Shown one piece after another: positions 36,587 to 47,315 of a stretch of 64,000 nucleotides of DNA. The position numbers and the translations under genes are program-made. Source of the stretch: Ferrovibrio sp046297595 (GTDB lineage: Bacteria > Pseudomonadota > Alphaproteobacteria > Ferrovibrionales > Ferrovibrionaceae); assembly GCF_046297595.1 (NCBI RefSeq), contig NZ_JBKBHT010000006.1, forward strand, positions 1-64,000, given 5' to 3'. The notes beneath the pieces were generated by a model, which ran no database searches, was not told where the DNA came from, and saw nothing but the letters and a program-made list of their open reading frames with translations. Within the stretch, counting starts at the first letter, position 1. Every line of letters starts with the position of its first letter.

Positions 36587-37120
36587 TCAGCGGCTCTGAC
36601 GCGCGACAATATCGGCGTGAATGCCTTCCAGGTCCCGGAGGCATGATTTCAGGGCCTGACGAAGGCTGCCCATGTCGTTAAGCAGGTCGAATGGCATGCC
36701 CATCTGGCGGTCCTGCCCCGCGCCCGCAGCCTTTACAGCCTTGCGCTTCCCGGCATCTTGGGCCGGCGCGACAGCCTTGTCCTGCTGCGCGCGGGCGCGG
36801 ACCGCCTTGGCCAGCCCGCCTTCGCGCAACAGCTTCTGTACGCCGCGGATGGTGTAGCCCTGTTCGTGCAGCAGCACACGGATTTCACCCAGCAGGGCAA
36901 TATCCTCGCTGCGGTAATAGCGGCGTCCGCCATTCCGCTTCACAGGCCGAACCTGATGGAATTTCTTTTCCCAGAATCGCAATACGTGCTGCGGCAGATC
37001 CAGCTGCTCGGCGACTTCGCCGATCGTGCGAAAAGCAGCGTCGGCCTTGGTTTTGCCTGCAGATACTCGGCCTGATGTTTCCGTGGCCGCCCCGTCTGTC
37101 CGCTGCTGTTCGTCTGCCAT
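36587..37120 (-). CDS. MerR family transcriptional regulator
   Basis: A 177-residue protein with one MerR winged helix-turn-helix in the middle: FRTIGEVAEQLDLPQHVLRFWE, then RRYYRSEDIALLGEIRVLLH and QGYTIRGVQKLLREGG (about residues 30-100). The N-terminal 25 residues are charged and low complexity; the C-terminal part has no metal-binding cysteines, so this is not a metal sensor. It stands after ihfA in the plsX-fabH-ihfA-merR order common in alphaproteobacteria. Its targets and ligand are unknown. Confidence 0.9.
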   Translation of the reverse strand: MADEQQRTDGAATETSGRVSAGKTKADAAFRTIGEVAEQLDLPQHVLRFWEKKFHQVRPVKRNGGRRYYRSEDIALLGEIRVLLHEQGYTIRGVQKLLREGGLAKAVRARAQQDKAVAPAQDAGKRKAVKAAGAGQDRQMGMPFDLLNDMGSLRQALKSCLRDLEGIHADIVARQSR

Positions 37121-37142
37121 GAATACCTGTCGCGGACGGAAC

Positions 37143-37496
37143 TCAGATACCAGCCTTGGCCTGCTGGCTCAGGGCATGCATGCCCGCGTTGATCTTTTCC
37201 TTCAGTACATGGCTGGCCCGGAAAACCAGCACCTTGCGCGGATCGATCGGCACTTCCTGGCCCGTTTTCGGATTGCGGCCCATACGCCCGCCCTTGGAGC
37301 GCACCTGGAACGTGCCGAACGAGGAAATCTTCACCATGTGGTCGGCGATCAGGCTGTCGATGATTTCGTTCAGGACGGTTTCGACCAGCTGGGCGGACTC
37401 GCTGCGCGAGAGGCCGACCTCCTGATAGATCGCCTCACTGAGTTGCGCCCGCGTCAAGGTGTTACCGGTCATCACCAACGCCCCCTTTTTGGCCAA
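37143..37496 (-). CDS. ihfA: integration host factor subunit alpha
   Basis: A DNA-bending HU/IHF-family subunit of 117 residues. TLTRAQLSEAIYQEVGLSRSE, VLNEIIDSLIADHMVKISSFGTF and GRNPKTGQEVPIDPRKVLVF are the signature blocks; the KTGQEV-PIDPRKVLVF arm inserts into the DNA minor groove. An alternative start, MTGNTLTRAQ, is eight residues in and closer to the usual IHF-alpha N-terminus. It works with an IHF-beta not present here. It precedes merR by 22 bases. Confidence 0.92.
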   Translation of the reverse strand: MAKKGALVMTGNTLTRAQLSEAIYQEVGLSRSESAQLVETVLNEIIDSLIADHMVKISSFGTFQVRSKGGRMGRNPKTGQEVPIDPRKVLVFRASHVLKEKINAGMHALSQQAKAGI

Positions 37497-37607
37497 ATTT
37501 TATTGTGAGGACGCTAACTTAACCCCAGCCGGCCGTCAATAAGACCTTGGCCGAATCGCCCGCGCGAATGGCGGGAATGGCGTTCCGGGCACTACTTTCG
37601 GGGGAAA

Positions 37608-38579
37608 TTACCAGCGAACCAGTGCGCTGCCCCAGGTAAAGCCGCCACCCATGGCTTCCAGCAGCAGGACATCACCCCGCTTGATCCGCCCATCAGCCAC
37701 CGCCTCGGCCAGGGCCAGCGGCACGGAAGCCGCCGAGGTGTTGCCATGGTGATCGACCGTCAGCACCACGCGGCTGGTATCCATGCCGAGCTTGCGGGCC
37801 GTGCCGTCGATGATGCGCTTGTTGGCTTGGTGCGGGACGAGCCAGTCGATCTGTTCGGGCTTCATATCGACGGCAGACAGGGTCTCTTTCACCACATCCG
37901 CCAGATTGACGACGGCATGGCGGAACACTTCCTTGCCCAGCATGCGAACATGACCCGTCGTCTGCGTGCTGGACGGACCGCCATCGACATACAACAGATC
38001 GTTATGACGTCCATCGGAATGCAGATGCGTGGTCAGCACGCCGCGATCATCGGTCGTGCCCTTGCCTTCTTCCGCGCGCAGCACCAGGGCACCGGCGCCG
38101 TCGGCGAACAATACGCAGGTGGTGCGATCGGTCCAGTCGAGGATACGTGAAAAGGTTTCCGCGCCGATCACCAATGCTGTTTTCGCCTGCCCCGCCTTGA
38201 TGAAATTGTCAGCGGTGGCCAGCGCGAAAATGAAACCCGAGCAAACGGCCTGCACATCGAAGGCGAAACCGCGCGTCATGCCAAGTTCCGCCTGCACGCG
38301 ACAGGCCGTGGCAGGGAAAGTCTGGTCAGGCGTCGCCGTGGCAAGGACGATCAGGTCGACATCGGCCGCCGTCAGGCCGGCATTCTGCAGCGCGGCCTGG
38401 GAAGCCTTGATGGCCAGATCGGATGTCTTCTCGTTGTCGGCGGCGATATGACGCTGACGGATGCCGCTGCGCTCGACGATCCACTCGTCCGAGGTGTCGA
38501 CCATCTTTGCCAGATCGGCATTGGTCAGGATTCGCTCCGGCAGATAACTGCCGCATCCCACGACGACCGAGCGAATCAT
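37608..38579 (-). CDS. fabH: 3-oxoacyl-ACP synthase III
   Basis: Starts fatty-acid chains from acetyl-CoA and malonyl-ACP. The 323-residue protein has the triad Cys113 (QAVCSGF), His250 (LVPHQANKR) and Asn280 (HHGNTSA), all intact. ATTACK: the flanking blocks ATATPDQTFPATACRVQ and FADGAGALVL are typical. It overlaps plsX by 4 bases, forming the usual rpmF-plsX-fabH group. Confidence 0.96.
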   Translation of the reverse strand: MIRSVVVGCGSYLPERILTNADLAKMVDTSDEWIVERSGIRQRHIAADNEKTSDLAIKASQAALQNAGLTAADVDLIVLATATPDQTFPATACRVQAELGMTRGFAFDVQAVCSGFIFALATADNFIKAGQAKTALVIGAETFSRILDWTDRTTCVLFADGAGALVLRAEEGKGTTDDRGVLTTHLHSDGRHNDLLYVDGGPSSTQTTGHVRMLGKEVFRHAVVNLADVVKETLSAVDMKPEQIDWLVPHQANKRIIDGTARKLGMDTSRVVLTVDHHGNTSAASVPLALAEAVADGRIKRGDVLLLEAMGGGFTWGSALVRW

Positions 38580-39670
38580 GATGCCCTCACACGCGGCTCT
38601 TGTTGTTCTGCCTGCCCCGCCTCGTCCGATGTCGGCTGGGCGGCAAGCGAGCCGGCAAACGCACCGGCGAAATCGGCCTTGATCCGCTCGATCAGGCGAT
38701 CCTGCGCCATATCGATGGCGACTTCCAGCGCCGCAGCAAAGCCCACATCATCGGTGCCGCCGTGGCTCTTGACCACGATACCGTTCAAGCCAAGCAGCAC
38801 GCCGCCGTTATAAAAACGTGGATCCATGCGATCACGCAGCATCGCAAGGCCGGAATTGGCGAAGAGATAGCCGATCTTGGTGAAGATCGAACGCTGGAAG
38901 GCGGACTTCAGCAGCGACGCCATCAGCTTGGCGGTGCCTTCAACCGTCTTCAGGGCGATGTTACCAGTGAAGCCGTCGGTGACGATCACATCGACTTCGC
39001 CACCGGCGATATCGTTGCCTTCAACGAAGCCGACGAATTCGAAAGGCGGCTTGGCGACGGCACGCAGCAGGTCCGCTGCAGCCCTCACCTCGTCATGGCC
39101 CTTCAGTTCCTCGACGCCGACATTGAGCAGGCCAACGCGCGGCCGGTGCCGGCCTAGGGCCGAATGCGCCAGGTTCGCGCCCATCACGGCGAACTGCACC
39201 AGATTGCGCGCATCGCATTCGACATTGGCGCCAAGGTCGAGAACGACCGTTTCGCCTTTCAGGGTCGGCAGGAATGAGGCAATGGCGGGCCGCTCGATAC
39301 CCGGCAGCGTGCGCAGCACGAATTTCGCCATTGCCATCAGCGCGCCGGTATTGCCGGCCGACACGATGGCATGGGCTTCGCCACTCGCCACGGCATCGAT
39401 CGACAACCGCATGCTGGTATTGCGGCCGCGGCGCAGGGCCTGGCTGGGCTTGTCTTCGCTGAGGACCTTTTCGGCGGTGTGCCGAAGTTCACAGCGCTCT
39501 TTCAGATTTGGAAAACGGCGCAGCAACGGCTCGACCTGCGCCGCGTCGCCGAACAGGATGAACTTTACCTGTGGGAAACGCGGCAACAGAGCCGCTGCAC
39601 CTTTGATCACCATGTCAGGGGCGTGGTCGCCCCCCATGGCATCGAGCGCAATCGTTAAGGCCGCGGTCAC
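38576..39670 (-). CDS. plsX: phosphate acyltransferase
   Basis: Makes acyl-phosphate from acyl-ACP for phospholipid synthesis with PlsY. The 364-residue protein starts with TIALDAMGGDHAP, then VSAGNTGALMAMAKFVLRTL, RPAIASFLP, VLDLGANVECDARNLVQFA, GNDIAGGEVDVIVTDGFTGN and NGIVVKSHGG, the full family set. It lies between rpmF and fabH, overlapping fabH by 4 bases. Confidence 0.96.
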   Translation of the reverse strand: MTAALTIALDAMGGDHAPDMVIKGAAALLPRFPQVKFILFGDAAQVEPLLRRFPNLKERCELRHTAEKVLSEDKPSQALRRGRNTSMRLSIDAVASGEAHAIVSAGNTGALMAMAKFVLRTLPGIERPAIASFLPTLKGETVVLDLGANVECDARNLVQFAVMGANLAHSALGRHRPRVGLLNVGVEELKGHDEVRAAADLLRAVAKPPFEFVGFVEGNDIAGGEVDVIVTDGFTGNIALKTVEGTAKLMASLLKSAFQRSIFTKIGYLFANSGLAMLRDRMDPRFYNGGVLLGLNGIVVKSHGGTDDVGFAAALEVAIDMAQDRLIERIKADFAGAFAGSLAAQPTSDEAGQAEQQEPRVRAS

Positions 39671-39711
39671 CCCGTTGCCCTTATCGATTCAATGCCAGTG
39701 CCTGAGCGGGC

Positions 39712-39897
39712 TCAGGCGGCAGCCGTCTTCGCAACCACCTCGCGGCCGTCATAATGGCCGCAGGCACCGCAAACGTGATGCGGGCGCTTCAGTTCGCCGC
39801 AATTCGAGCATTCGACATAAGCGCTGCCGCTCAACGCTTCATGCGAACGGCCCATGTCGCGCTTGGACTTGGACTTCTTCTTCTTAGGAACAGCCAT
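39712..39897 (-). CDS. rpmF: 50S ribosomal protein L32
   Basis: A 61-residue basic protein of the large subunit. AVPKKKKSKSKRDMGRSHEA is the classical start, and ECSNCGELKRPHHVCGACG supplies four cysteines in the CxxC pair, so this is the zinc-containing version. It lies upstream of plsX in the common rpmF-plsX-fabH order, after the DUF177 gene. Confidence 0.97.
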   Translation of the reverse strand: MAVPKKKKSKSKRDMGRSHEALSGSAYVECSNCGELKRPHHVCGACGHYDGREVVAKTAAA

Positions 39898-40008
39898 GAC
39901 ACATCTCTCTCACTATTCGCGCGCTGCGGGCCCGCATGCGCGTTAACCGCTTTGGCTAGAATCCCCGCCTATATACTCTTGGCGCGCCCGGGGACCAAGC
40001 GCTTTCCC

Positions 40009-40599
40009 TTAATCCTTTTTCGCCGCCTTCAGCTTCGCAAGGGCGGCAAAGGGGCTGACTTTTGCCCCCTCTTCTGCATCCGGACGATACCCTTCCGGCA
40101 GGCCGGCCCCGGGTTTGCGCGGATACGGATCCAGCGCCAGGGCCAATTCCTCGGCAACCACGGCGCCGACGTCGATCAGGCCGTTTTCGATCGGATCGAC
40201 CGGATCCTCGGCATCGGGATCCAGCCATTCCGCCTCGTCTTCGCCCAGATCGGCCTCTGGCTCGATCATGTCGGCCGGCGCGAAACGGCGGATAAAACCA
40301 TCCGAAATCCGCTGCCGAACCGGTTCGAGCGACACTACGCAGGTCTGTTCGACCTCGGCCTCGATTTCGCCCTTCACCAGATACTGTCGGTCGGTCGCCG
40401 GATCGGGCATCAGCCGGACTTTGGCGACCAGCGACAGCACGGCCGGAATACGGAACCGCCGCGCCAGCGCGGCACGGGCCTGTTCGTCAGCCGTCAGGGC
40501 CAGCGTCAGGCCTTCAGGACCGATCCGGTCGACCTCGACGACATGGCTGAATTCGTTGCCAGGCGCGTCTTTCGACACGATAAATCCTCTTGATTCCAA
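40009..40599 (-). CDS. DUF177 (YceD) family protein
   Basis: A 196-residue YceD-type protein. In many bacteria yceD is encoded next to rpmF and its product is linked to 23S rRNA accumulation. Features here are FSHVVEVDRIGPEGLTLALTA, VEAEVEQTCVVSLEPVRQRI with the conserved Cys, and the acidic block EWLDPDAEDPVDPIENGLID followed by EELALALDPYPRKPGA. It reads in the same direction as rpmF, plsX and fabH. Confidence 0.88.
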   Translation of the reverse strand: MESRGFIVSKDAPGNEFSHVVEVDRIGPEGLTLALTADEQARAALARRFRIPAVLSLVAKVRLMPDPATDRQYLVKGEIEAEVEQTCVVSLEPVRQRISDGFIRRFAPADMIEPEADLGEDEAEWLDPDAEDPVDPIENGLIDVGAVVAEELALALDPYPRKPGAGLPEGYRPDAEEGAKVSPFAALAKLKAAKKD

Positions 40600-40669
40600 C
40601 CAGGGCGGTCAAGGCGGCGGAACATAGGGGCAAGCCGCCCCCCGGTCAACCGCTTTGTCCGCTGCCGTA

Positions 40670-41218
40670 TCAGCCGGCCAGAGCCGGAAAAACAAGCTTT
40701 CCCGCCAGAATTTCACTATCCGGCTGGCCGGCCAGCTCAGCATCCGCCCGCCGGACATAGGTGGAAACCGCCCTGAGGCCGGGCATGTCGGGCGCCGCCT
40801 TGCCGGCATAGAGGTTCCGGGCCAGGGCCTCGCGCAGGGCCGCATCGTCTGCGGCCTGTAGTGCCGCCTCGTAGGATTCGACCCGGCCATAGAAGGCCTG
40901 GGCCATGGTTTTCACTTTTTTGCCCACGCTCAGGTCGCCAACGCCGATTTCACGTAAATTGCTGTCCATATCGGCAAACATCAGGTCGAACAGCTGCTGA
41001 TTGAGCGGTTCAGCCTCGCTCCCGATCCGGCGCAGACGGCGCATGACAAGGAAACTGTGCAGCACGACCATGTCGAACCGGCCATCCAAACTGTCGGGTA
41101 CCCCATGGTCGCGGTAAAAGCCGGCCTGGCGGGACTGGGCAACAATTCCGCTATACAGATCAACCGCCCGTGGGTCGGGCTGTTTTCCAGCGAAAAGTGA
41201 GAAAATTCTGGCAAGCAT
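40670..41218 (-). CDS. ubiquinol-cytochrome c chaperone family protein (CBP3-like)
   Basis: A 182-residue protein whose core, GVPDSLDGRFDMVVLHSFLV then MRRLRRIG, FADMDSNLREIGVGDLSVGK and KVKTMAQAFYGRVESYEAAL, is the CBP3/UQCC1 family block. The mitochondrial protein helps assemble cytochrome b in complex III; the same role is likely here. Mostly helical and without a signal peptide, it starts with LARIFSLFAG. It is the first gene of the minus-strand run and is divergent from the BamE-like lipoprotein gene. Confidence 0.88.
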   Translation of the reverse strand: MLARIFSLFAGKQPDPRAVDLYSGIVAQSRQAGFYRDHGVPDSLDGRFDMVVLHSFLVMRRLRRIGSEAEPLNQQLFDLMFADMDSNLREIGVGDLSVGKKVKTMAQAFYGRVESYEAALQAADDAALREALARNLYAGKAAPDMPGLRAVSTYVRRADAELAGQPDSEILAGKLVFPALAG

Positions 41219-41317
41219 ATGATTCTACGTCACGAATATTACACGACTATGGTGGCCATTTGCCTTTCGGAGCGACAGAAGATAATATGCCGCCCTCGTT
41301 AGAGCGAGTCTTCCGCC

Positions 41318-41776
41318 ATGCCAATGCGTTTTCGTGGCAGCCTGCTGGCCGCCGCCATTATCCTGACAATCGCCGCCTGCGCCCCGCGCCAGGAATTCCG
41401 CGGCGTGACTATCGAGGAAGACAAGCTCAAACAGATTCAGGTCGGCCAGACCACTGAGGCGCAGGTTGGCGCCCTGCTCGGTTCGCCGTCCACCACATCC
41501 ACCTTTCCGGATTGGGGCGTGACCTATTACTACATCTCGAGCGAAACCGAAGCCGTCGCCTTCCTTGCACCAGAGCTGATCGACCAGCAGGTCGTTTCCA
41601 TTGCCTTCGACAAGGACGGGAAGGTCAAGGACCTGAAGCGCTATGGCTTGAAAGACGGCAAGCAGATTGCCTTTGTCGAACGCGAAACACCTACACGCGG
41701 CAAGGAGCTGACCGTCCTGGAGCAGCTGTTCGGCAATTTCGGCCGCTTCAACTCCGCTGCTAATCCCAGCAAGTGA
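41318..41776 (+). CDS. BamE/SmpA-OmlA domain lipoprotein
   Basis: A 152-residue lipoprotein. The signal peptide ends in a lipobox, LTIAAC, with Cys 21 as the lipidation site. The mature part contains GVTIEEDKLKQIQVGQTTEA, VGALLGSPSTTSTFPDWGVTYYYISSETE, the BamE-type fold of the outer-membrane assembly complex. BamE stabilises BamD in E. coli; the same role is likely. It converges on cobT with 8 bases between stops. Confidence 0.88.
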   Translation: MPMRFRGSLLAAAIILTIAACAPRQEFRGVTIEEDKLKQIQVGQTTEAQVGALLGSPSTTSTFPDWGVTYYYISSETEAVAFLAPELIDQQVVSIAFDKDGKVKDLKRYGLKDGKQIAFVERETPTRGKELTVLEQLFGNFGRFNSAANPSK

Positions 41777-41784
41777 ACATATGA

Positions 41785-42804
41785 TCAGCCACGCTGGCTG
41801 ACGCTGGCTTCGGCAAAGGTTGCCATGCCGGCGTGACATGCAACAGCGGCTTTCAGCAGGCCGATGGCAACGGCCGCGCCCGCACCTTCACCCAGACGCA
41901 TGCCCAGATCCAGCAAGGCCGGTTTCCCCAGTTCGGCCAGCAGCCGGCGGTGACCCGGCTCGGCCGAGACATGCCCGGCGAGGCAATGCTCCAGACCGGT
42001 GGGATTGAGGCGAGCCAGTACGGCCGCTGCGGCACCAACCACAAAGCCGTCCAGAAGAACCGGAACCGATTTCAGGCGCGCCATCAGCACGGCACCGAAC
42101 AGCGCAGCCAGTTCCCGGCCGCCAACCCGGCGCAGGGCTTCCAGAGGATCGCCCAGCCACGCGGCATGAAAACCGAGCGCGGCATCCACCACGCCAATCT
42201 TGCTCGCCAGGGCGTCGCCATTCACGCCCGTGCCGGGTCCGACCCAGCTCGCGGCATTGCCGCCGTACAGCGCAGCCGCCAATGCGGCAGCAGTGGTGGT
42301 ATTGCCGATACCCATTTCGCCGGGTACCAGCAGATCGCATGAGGACGGTACAGCCGTGGCGCCGGCATTGATCGCCGCGAGGCAGTCCGCCTCCGTCATG
42401 GCCGCCGCCACGGAGAAGTCTTCGGTGGGACGATTAAGCTCGAGCGCGGCAACCGACAGTGTCGCGCCGTGCAGCCTCGCAAGCTGGTTGATCGCCGCGC
42501 CGCCACGTTCGAAATTCGCCACCATCTGCACCGTGACTTCGGCTGGATATGCCGAGACCCCACGCGCAGCAACGCCATGATTGCCGGCAAAGATTGCGAT
42601 ATGGATATTATCAAGACGCGGGATGGCGCGGCGCTGCCAAGCGGCCAGATGGAACACGCAGTCTTCCAGTCGGGCCAGCGCCCCGGTGGGTTTGGTCAGC
42701 TGCAGATCGCGTTCACGCGCGGCGGCCATCATATCCGCATCCGGTGCCAGCAGGGTCAGCGCTGCGGCCCGTACGGCCGCGAAATCCCGGAATGGTTGCG
42801 TCAT
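41785..42804 (-). CDS. cobT: nicotinate-nucleotide-dimethylbenzimidazole phosphoribosyltransferase
   Basis: Activates dimethylbenzimidazole to alpha-ribazole phosphate for the lower ligand of cobalamin. The 339-residue protein contains TKPTGALARLE, IAIFAGNHGVAARGVSAYP, EMGIGNTTTAAALAAAL and VVGAAAAVLARLNP; the Glu of CobT catalysis is near the C-terminus. It is head-to-head with cobS, sharing a 79-base promoter region. No other cobalamin genes are in the window. Confidence 0.95.
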   Translation of the reverse strand: MTQPFRDFAAVRAAALTLLAPDADMMAAARERDLQLTKPTGALARLEDCVFHLAAWQRRAIPRLDNIHIAIFAGNHGVAARGVSAYPAEVTVQMVANFERGGAAINQLARLHGATLSVAALELNRPTEDFSVAAAMTEADCLAAINAGATAVPSSCDLLVPGEMGIGNTTTAAALAAALYGGNAASWVGPGTGVNGDALASKIGVVDAALGFHAAWLGDPLEALRRVGGRELAALFGAVLMARLKSVPVLLDGFVVGAAAAVLARLNPTGLEHCLAGHVSAEPGHRRLLAELGKPALLDLGMRLGEGAGAAVAIGLLKAAVACHAGMATFAEASVSQRG

Positions 42805-42883
42805 GGTTTCACTCTGCCTGCCAAGCGTCGTCGGAATAGCGTTGGCGTGCTATAAGCCAGCCTAACCGGAACCGCAACGCACC

Positions 42884-43738
42884 ATGACTGACTCCACCTC
42901 CGATTCGCCTGATCCGCATCAACAGCCGGGCCGCCGTCAGCGCTGGTTCGATGACCTGCGGCTTGCGCTGATGCTGCTGACCCGGCTGCCGATACCGGGC
43001 GGAGGCGCTGTCGACGGCAACGTGGCGCGGGCCGTGTGGCTGTTTCCGGTGGTTGGCGTGCTGGTCGGTCTGGGTGGCGGTGCCGTGTTCTTCGCCGCCA
43101 ACCGGCTAGGCCTTGGCATTTCGACGGCAGCCCTTCTTGCCATCGGCATGCAGGTGCTGCTGACCGGTGCCCTGCATGAAGATGGGCTGGCAGATACCGC
43201 GGATGGCTTTGGCGGCGGCCGGACGCGCGAGCGCAAGCTGGAGATTATGCGCGACAGCCGCATCGGCACTTATGGCGTTGTCGCCCTGCTGCTGGTGTTG
43301 AGCCTGCGTTTTTCGGCCTTGCAGGAACTGGCCAGCAACCTGCTGTCGATCAGCGACGAGTTGGACGAAACCATCAGCCATACGGGCGCGATCATCGTAT
43401 CTCTGGTTGCCGCCGGCGCATTGTCCCGCGCGGCCATGGCCGTGGCCTGGTATCTGCTGCCAGCCGCGCGCATGGATGGCCTGGCGGCCAGCAGCGGCAG
43501 CGTGCCCCGGATATCGGCCTTGCTGGCGCTCGGACTTGGCATTGCCACGGCCTTCCTGCTGCTACCCGGCACGGCTTTCCTGCTTGCCGTTGCCAGCGTG
43601 GCCATCATGACGGGTCTGTTGGCTGTGCTCGCCTACCGCCAGATCGGCGGCCATACCGGCGACGTTCTTGGCGCCATCCAGCAGGCCACCGAGATCGCCG
43701 TCCTGCTGGCAATCGGTGCGGCAACACTGCCAGTTTGA
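42884..43738 (+). CDS. cobS: adenosylcobinamide-GDP ribazoletransferase
   Basis: Joins adenosylcobinamide-GDP and alpha-ribazole to give cobalamin; an inner-membrane enzyme. The 284-residue protein has LMLLTRLPIPGGG, WLFPVVGVLVG, HEDGLADTADGFGGGRTRER, LEIMRDSRIGTYG and several membrane helices. It follows a 79-base gap that is divergent from cobT. No cobalamin riboswitch could fit in this gap, so control must be elsewhere. Confidence 0.95.
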   Translation: MTDSTSDSPDPHQQPGRRQRWFDDLRLALMLLTRLPIPGGGAVDGNVARAVWLFPVVGVLVGLGGGAVFFAANRLGLGISTAALLAIGMQVLLTGALHEDGLADTADGFGGGRTRERKLEIMRDSRIGTYGVVALLLVLSLRFSALQELASNLLSISDELDETISHTGAIIVSLVAAGALSRAAMAVAWYLLPAARMDGLAASSGSVPRISALLALGLGIATAFLLLPGTAFLLAVASVAIMTGLLAVLAYRQIGGHTGDVLGAIQQATEIAVLLAIGAATLPV

Positions 43739-43750
43739 TTCGACCATGAA

Positions 43751-43776
43751 AAAGGGCCGGGTTGCCCCGGCCCTTT
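43751..43776. terminator. bidirectional terminator between cobS and hppA
   Basis: An 11-bp perfect stem, AAAGGGCCGGG with CCCGGCCCTTT, and a 4-base loop, located in the space between the convergent cobS and hppA genes. Both strands end the stem in T runs of three. Confidence 0.8.
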
Positions 43777-43800
43777 CCGTCTGGATGCGGATATCCGCGA

Positions 43801-45888
<2,088 letters not shown>

Positions 45889-46068
45889 GAGCGTTTCCCT
45901 TCGTTCCTTGGATTATGTAATCGAGACACGCCCGACCGGGCAGCGCTGCCCGCCTCGGGTTACGCGACTGCTACCTAGTTATTGCCCCCAGACTCGACGC
46001 GGGGTGGAACACGGAGTCGTTATGCCAGAGAAGCCGGACCGGCGCAATATGGCTTATTTTTCCAATGC

Positions 46069-47268
46069 TTATTCAGCCAGCGCTGGTTGCTTGCGCTGCA
46101 GCAGCAGCCACAGCACGGCCAGACCGGCCATCAGGATGAACGGCAGGGCCGACAGCGGCACGAAATCCCAGCCCCAGTGATAGAGCATCTTGCCCGATCC
46201 CAGCGAAGCCAGGGCAACCGTGCCGAAGACCAGGAAGTCGTTCAGGGCCTGCGTCTTGTTGCGTTCGGCTGGCCGGTAGACCTCGGTCAGCAGCGAGGTG
46301 CCACCGATATACATGAAGTTCCAGCCGACACCGAGCAGAAGCAGCGCGATCTGGAAATGCCACACACCGACGCCGCTCAGGGCCACGCCGATGCAGGCAA
46401 GATTGAGTGCCGTCCCGACCATAATGATGCGCAGCGCACCGAACCGGCCGATCAGGTTGCCGGTGAAAAAGCTGGGAAAGAACATGCCGACCACATGCCA
46501 CTGGATCACCGTGGCGGCAGCGGCAAAGGGATGTTCGCAGAGTTGCATGGCCAGCGGGGTCGCGGTCATCAGCAGGTTCATCACGCCATAGCCGAACATG
46601 CCGGCCATCGCGGCAACCATGAAGGTCGGCTGCCGCACGATTTCCAGCAGCGGTCGCCCCTGCTCCTTCAGTTCCTGCAGTGTCGGAGCCGGAATGGTGA
46701 CTGCCGTCAGGATGACAAGAACGACTAGCGGCAATGCGGCGGCGGCCATATAGGAGGCCAGGAACAGGTGCGGAGTCAGCAGTTCGCGGGTGTATTTGGC
46801 GATCTCGGGTCCCAGGATGGCCGAGACGAGTCCGCCAACCATGACCCAGGAAATCGCCTTGCTCTTGAAATTCTGCGGCGCGATATCAGCCGCGGCAAAA
46901 CGATAGAGCTGAACGAAGGCACTGGAGCCGCCGAAGATGAAGGCGCCTAGGCAGAACAGCCAGAAATGCCCAAGGTAGACGCCGAGAGCGGCAATCAGCG
47001 AACCGCTGCTGCCGACCAGGCAGCCCAGCATGAAACCAAGCCGCCGGCCGATCCTGCGCATCAGCATGGAGGCCGGAATGGTGGCCAGCGCCGTTCCTGC
47101 CACGACGAAGGTGACCGGCAGGGTGGCAAAGGCCTTGTCCTCGACCAGGATGTGGCCCACCAGACCACCGAGCGTCACCTGCAGGGTAACCGCGGAATTC
47201 GCCAGGGCCATGCAGACGGCAAGAATGAGGACGTTCCGCTTCGCAGCGGCCGGCGAGAGTACGGTCAT
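46069..47268 (-). CDS. MFS transporter
   Basis: A 399-residue, 12-helix major facilitator. LPASMLMRRIGRRLGFMLGC-type motif A (here SMLMRRIGRRLG) follows helix 2, and the second half shows LIGRFGALRIIMVGTALN and EVYRPAERNKTQALNDFLVF. The substrate cannot be told from the sequence; families of this shape include drug and metabolite exporters. It is after fliL on the same strand with a 47-base gap and before hppA. Confidence 0.85.
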   Translation of the reverse strand: MTVLSPAAAKRNVLILAVCMALANSAVTLQVTLGGLVGHILVEDKAFATLPVTFVVAGTALATIPASMLMRRIGRRLGFMLGCLVGSSGSLIAALGVYLGHFWLFCLGAFIFGGSSAFVQLYRFAAADIAPQNFKSKAISWVMVGGLVSAILGPEIAKYTRELLTPHLFLASYMAAAALPLVVLVILTAVTIPAPTLQELKEQGRPLLEIVRQPTFMVAAMAGMFGYGVMNLLMTATPLAMQLCEHPFAAAATVIQWHVVGMFFPSFFTGNLIGRFGALRIIMVGTALNLACIGVALSGVGVWHFQIALLLLGVGWNFMYIGGTSLLTEVYRPAERNKTQALNDFLVFGTVALASLGSGKMLYHWGWDFVPLSALPFILMAGLAVLWLLLQRKQPALAE

Positions 47269-47315
47269 GGGAGACGGCCAGTTCTGTTAGGCAGTTCTGT
47301 TGGGCGCGATTCTAC

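Noticed and set aside
42805..42883. Cobalamin riboswitch between cobT and cobS
   Set aside because: The gap is 79 bases, too short for the known structure, and no B12-box is seen.
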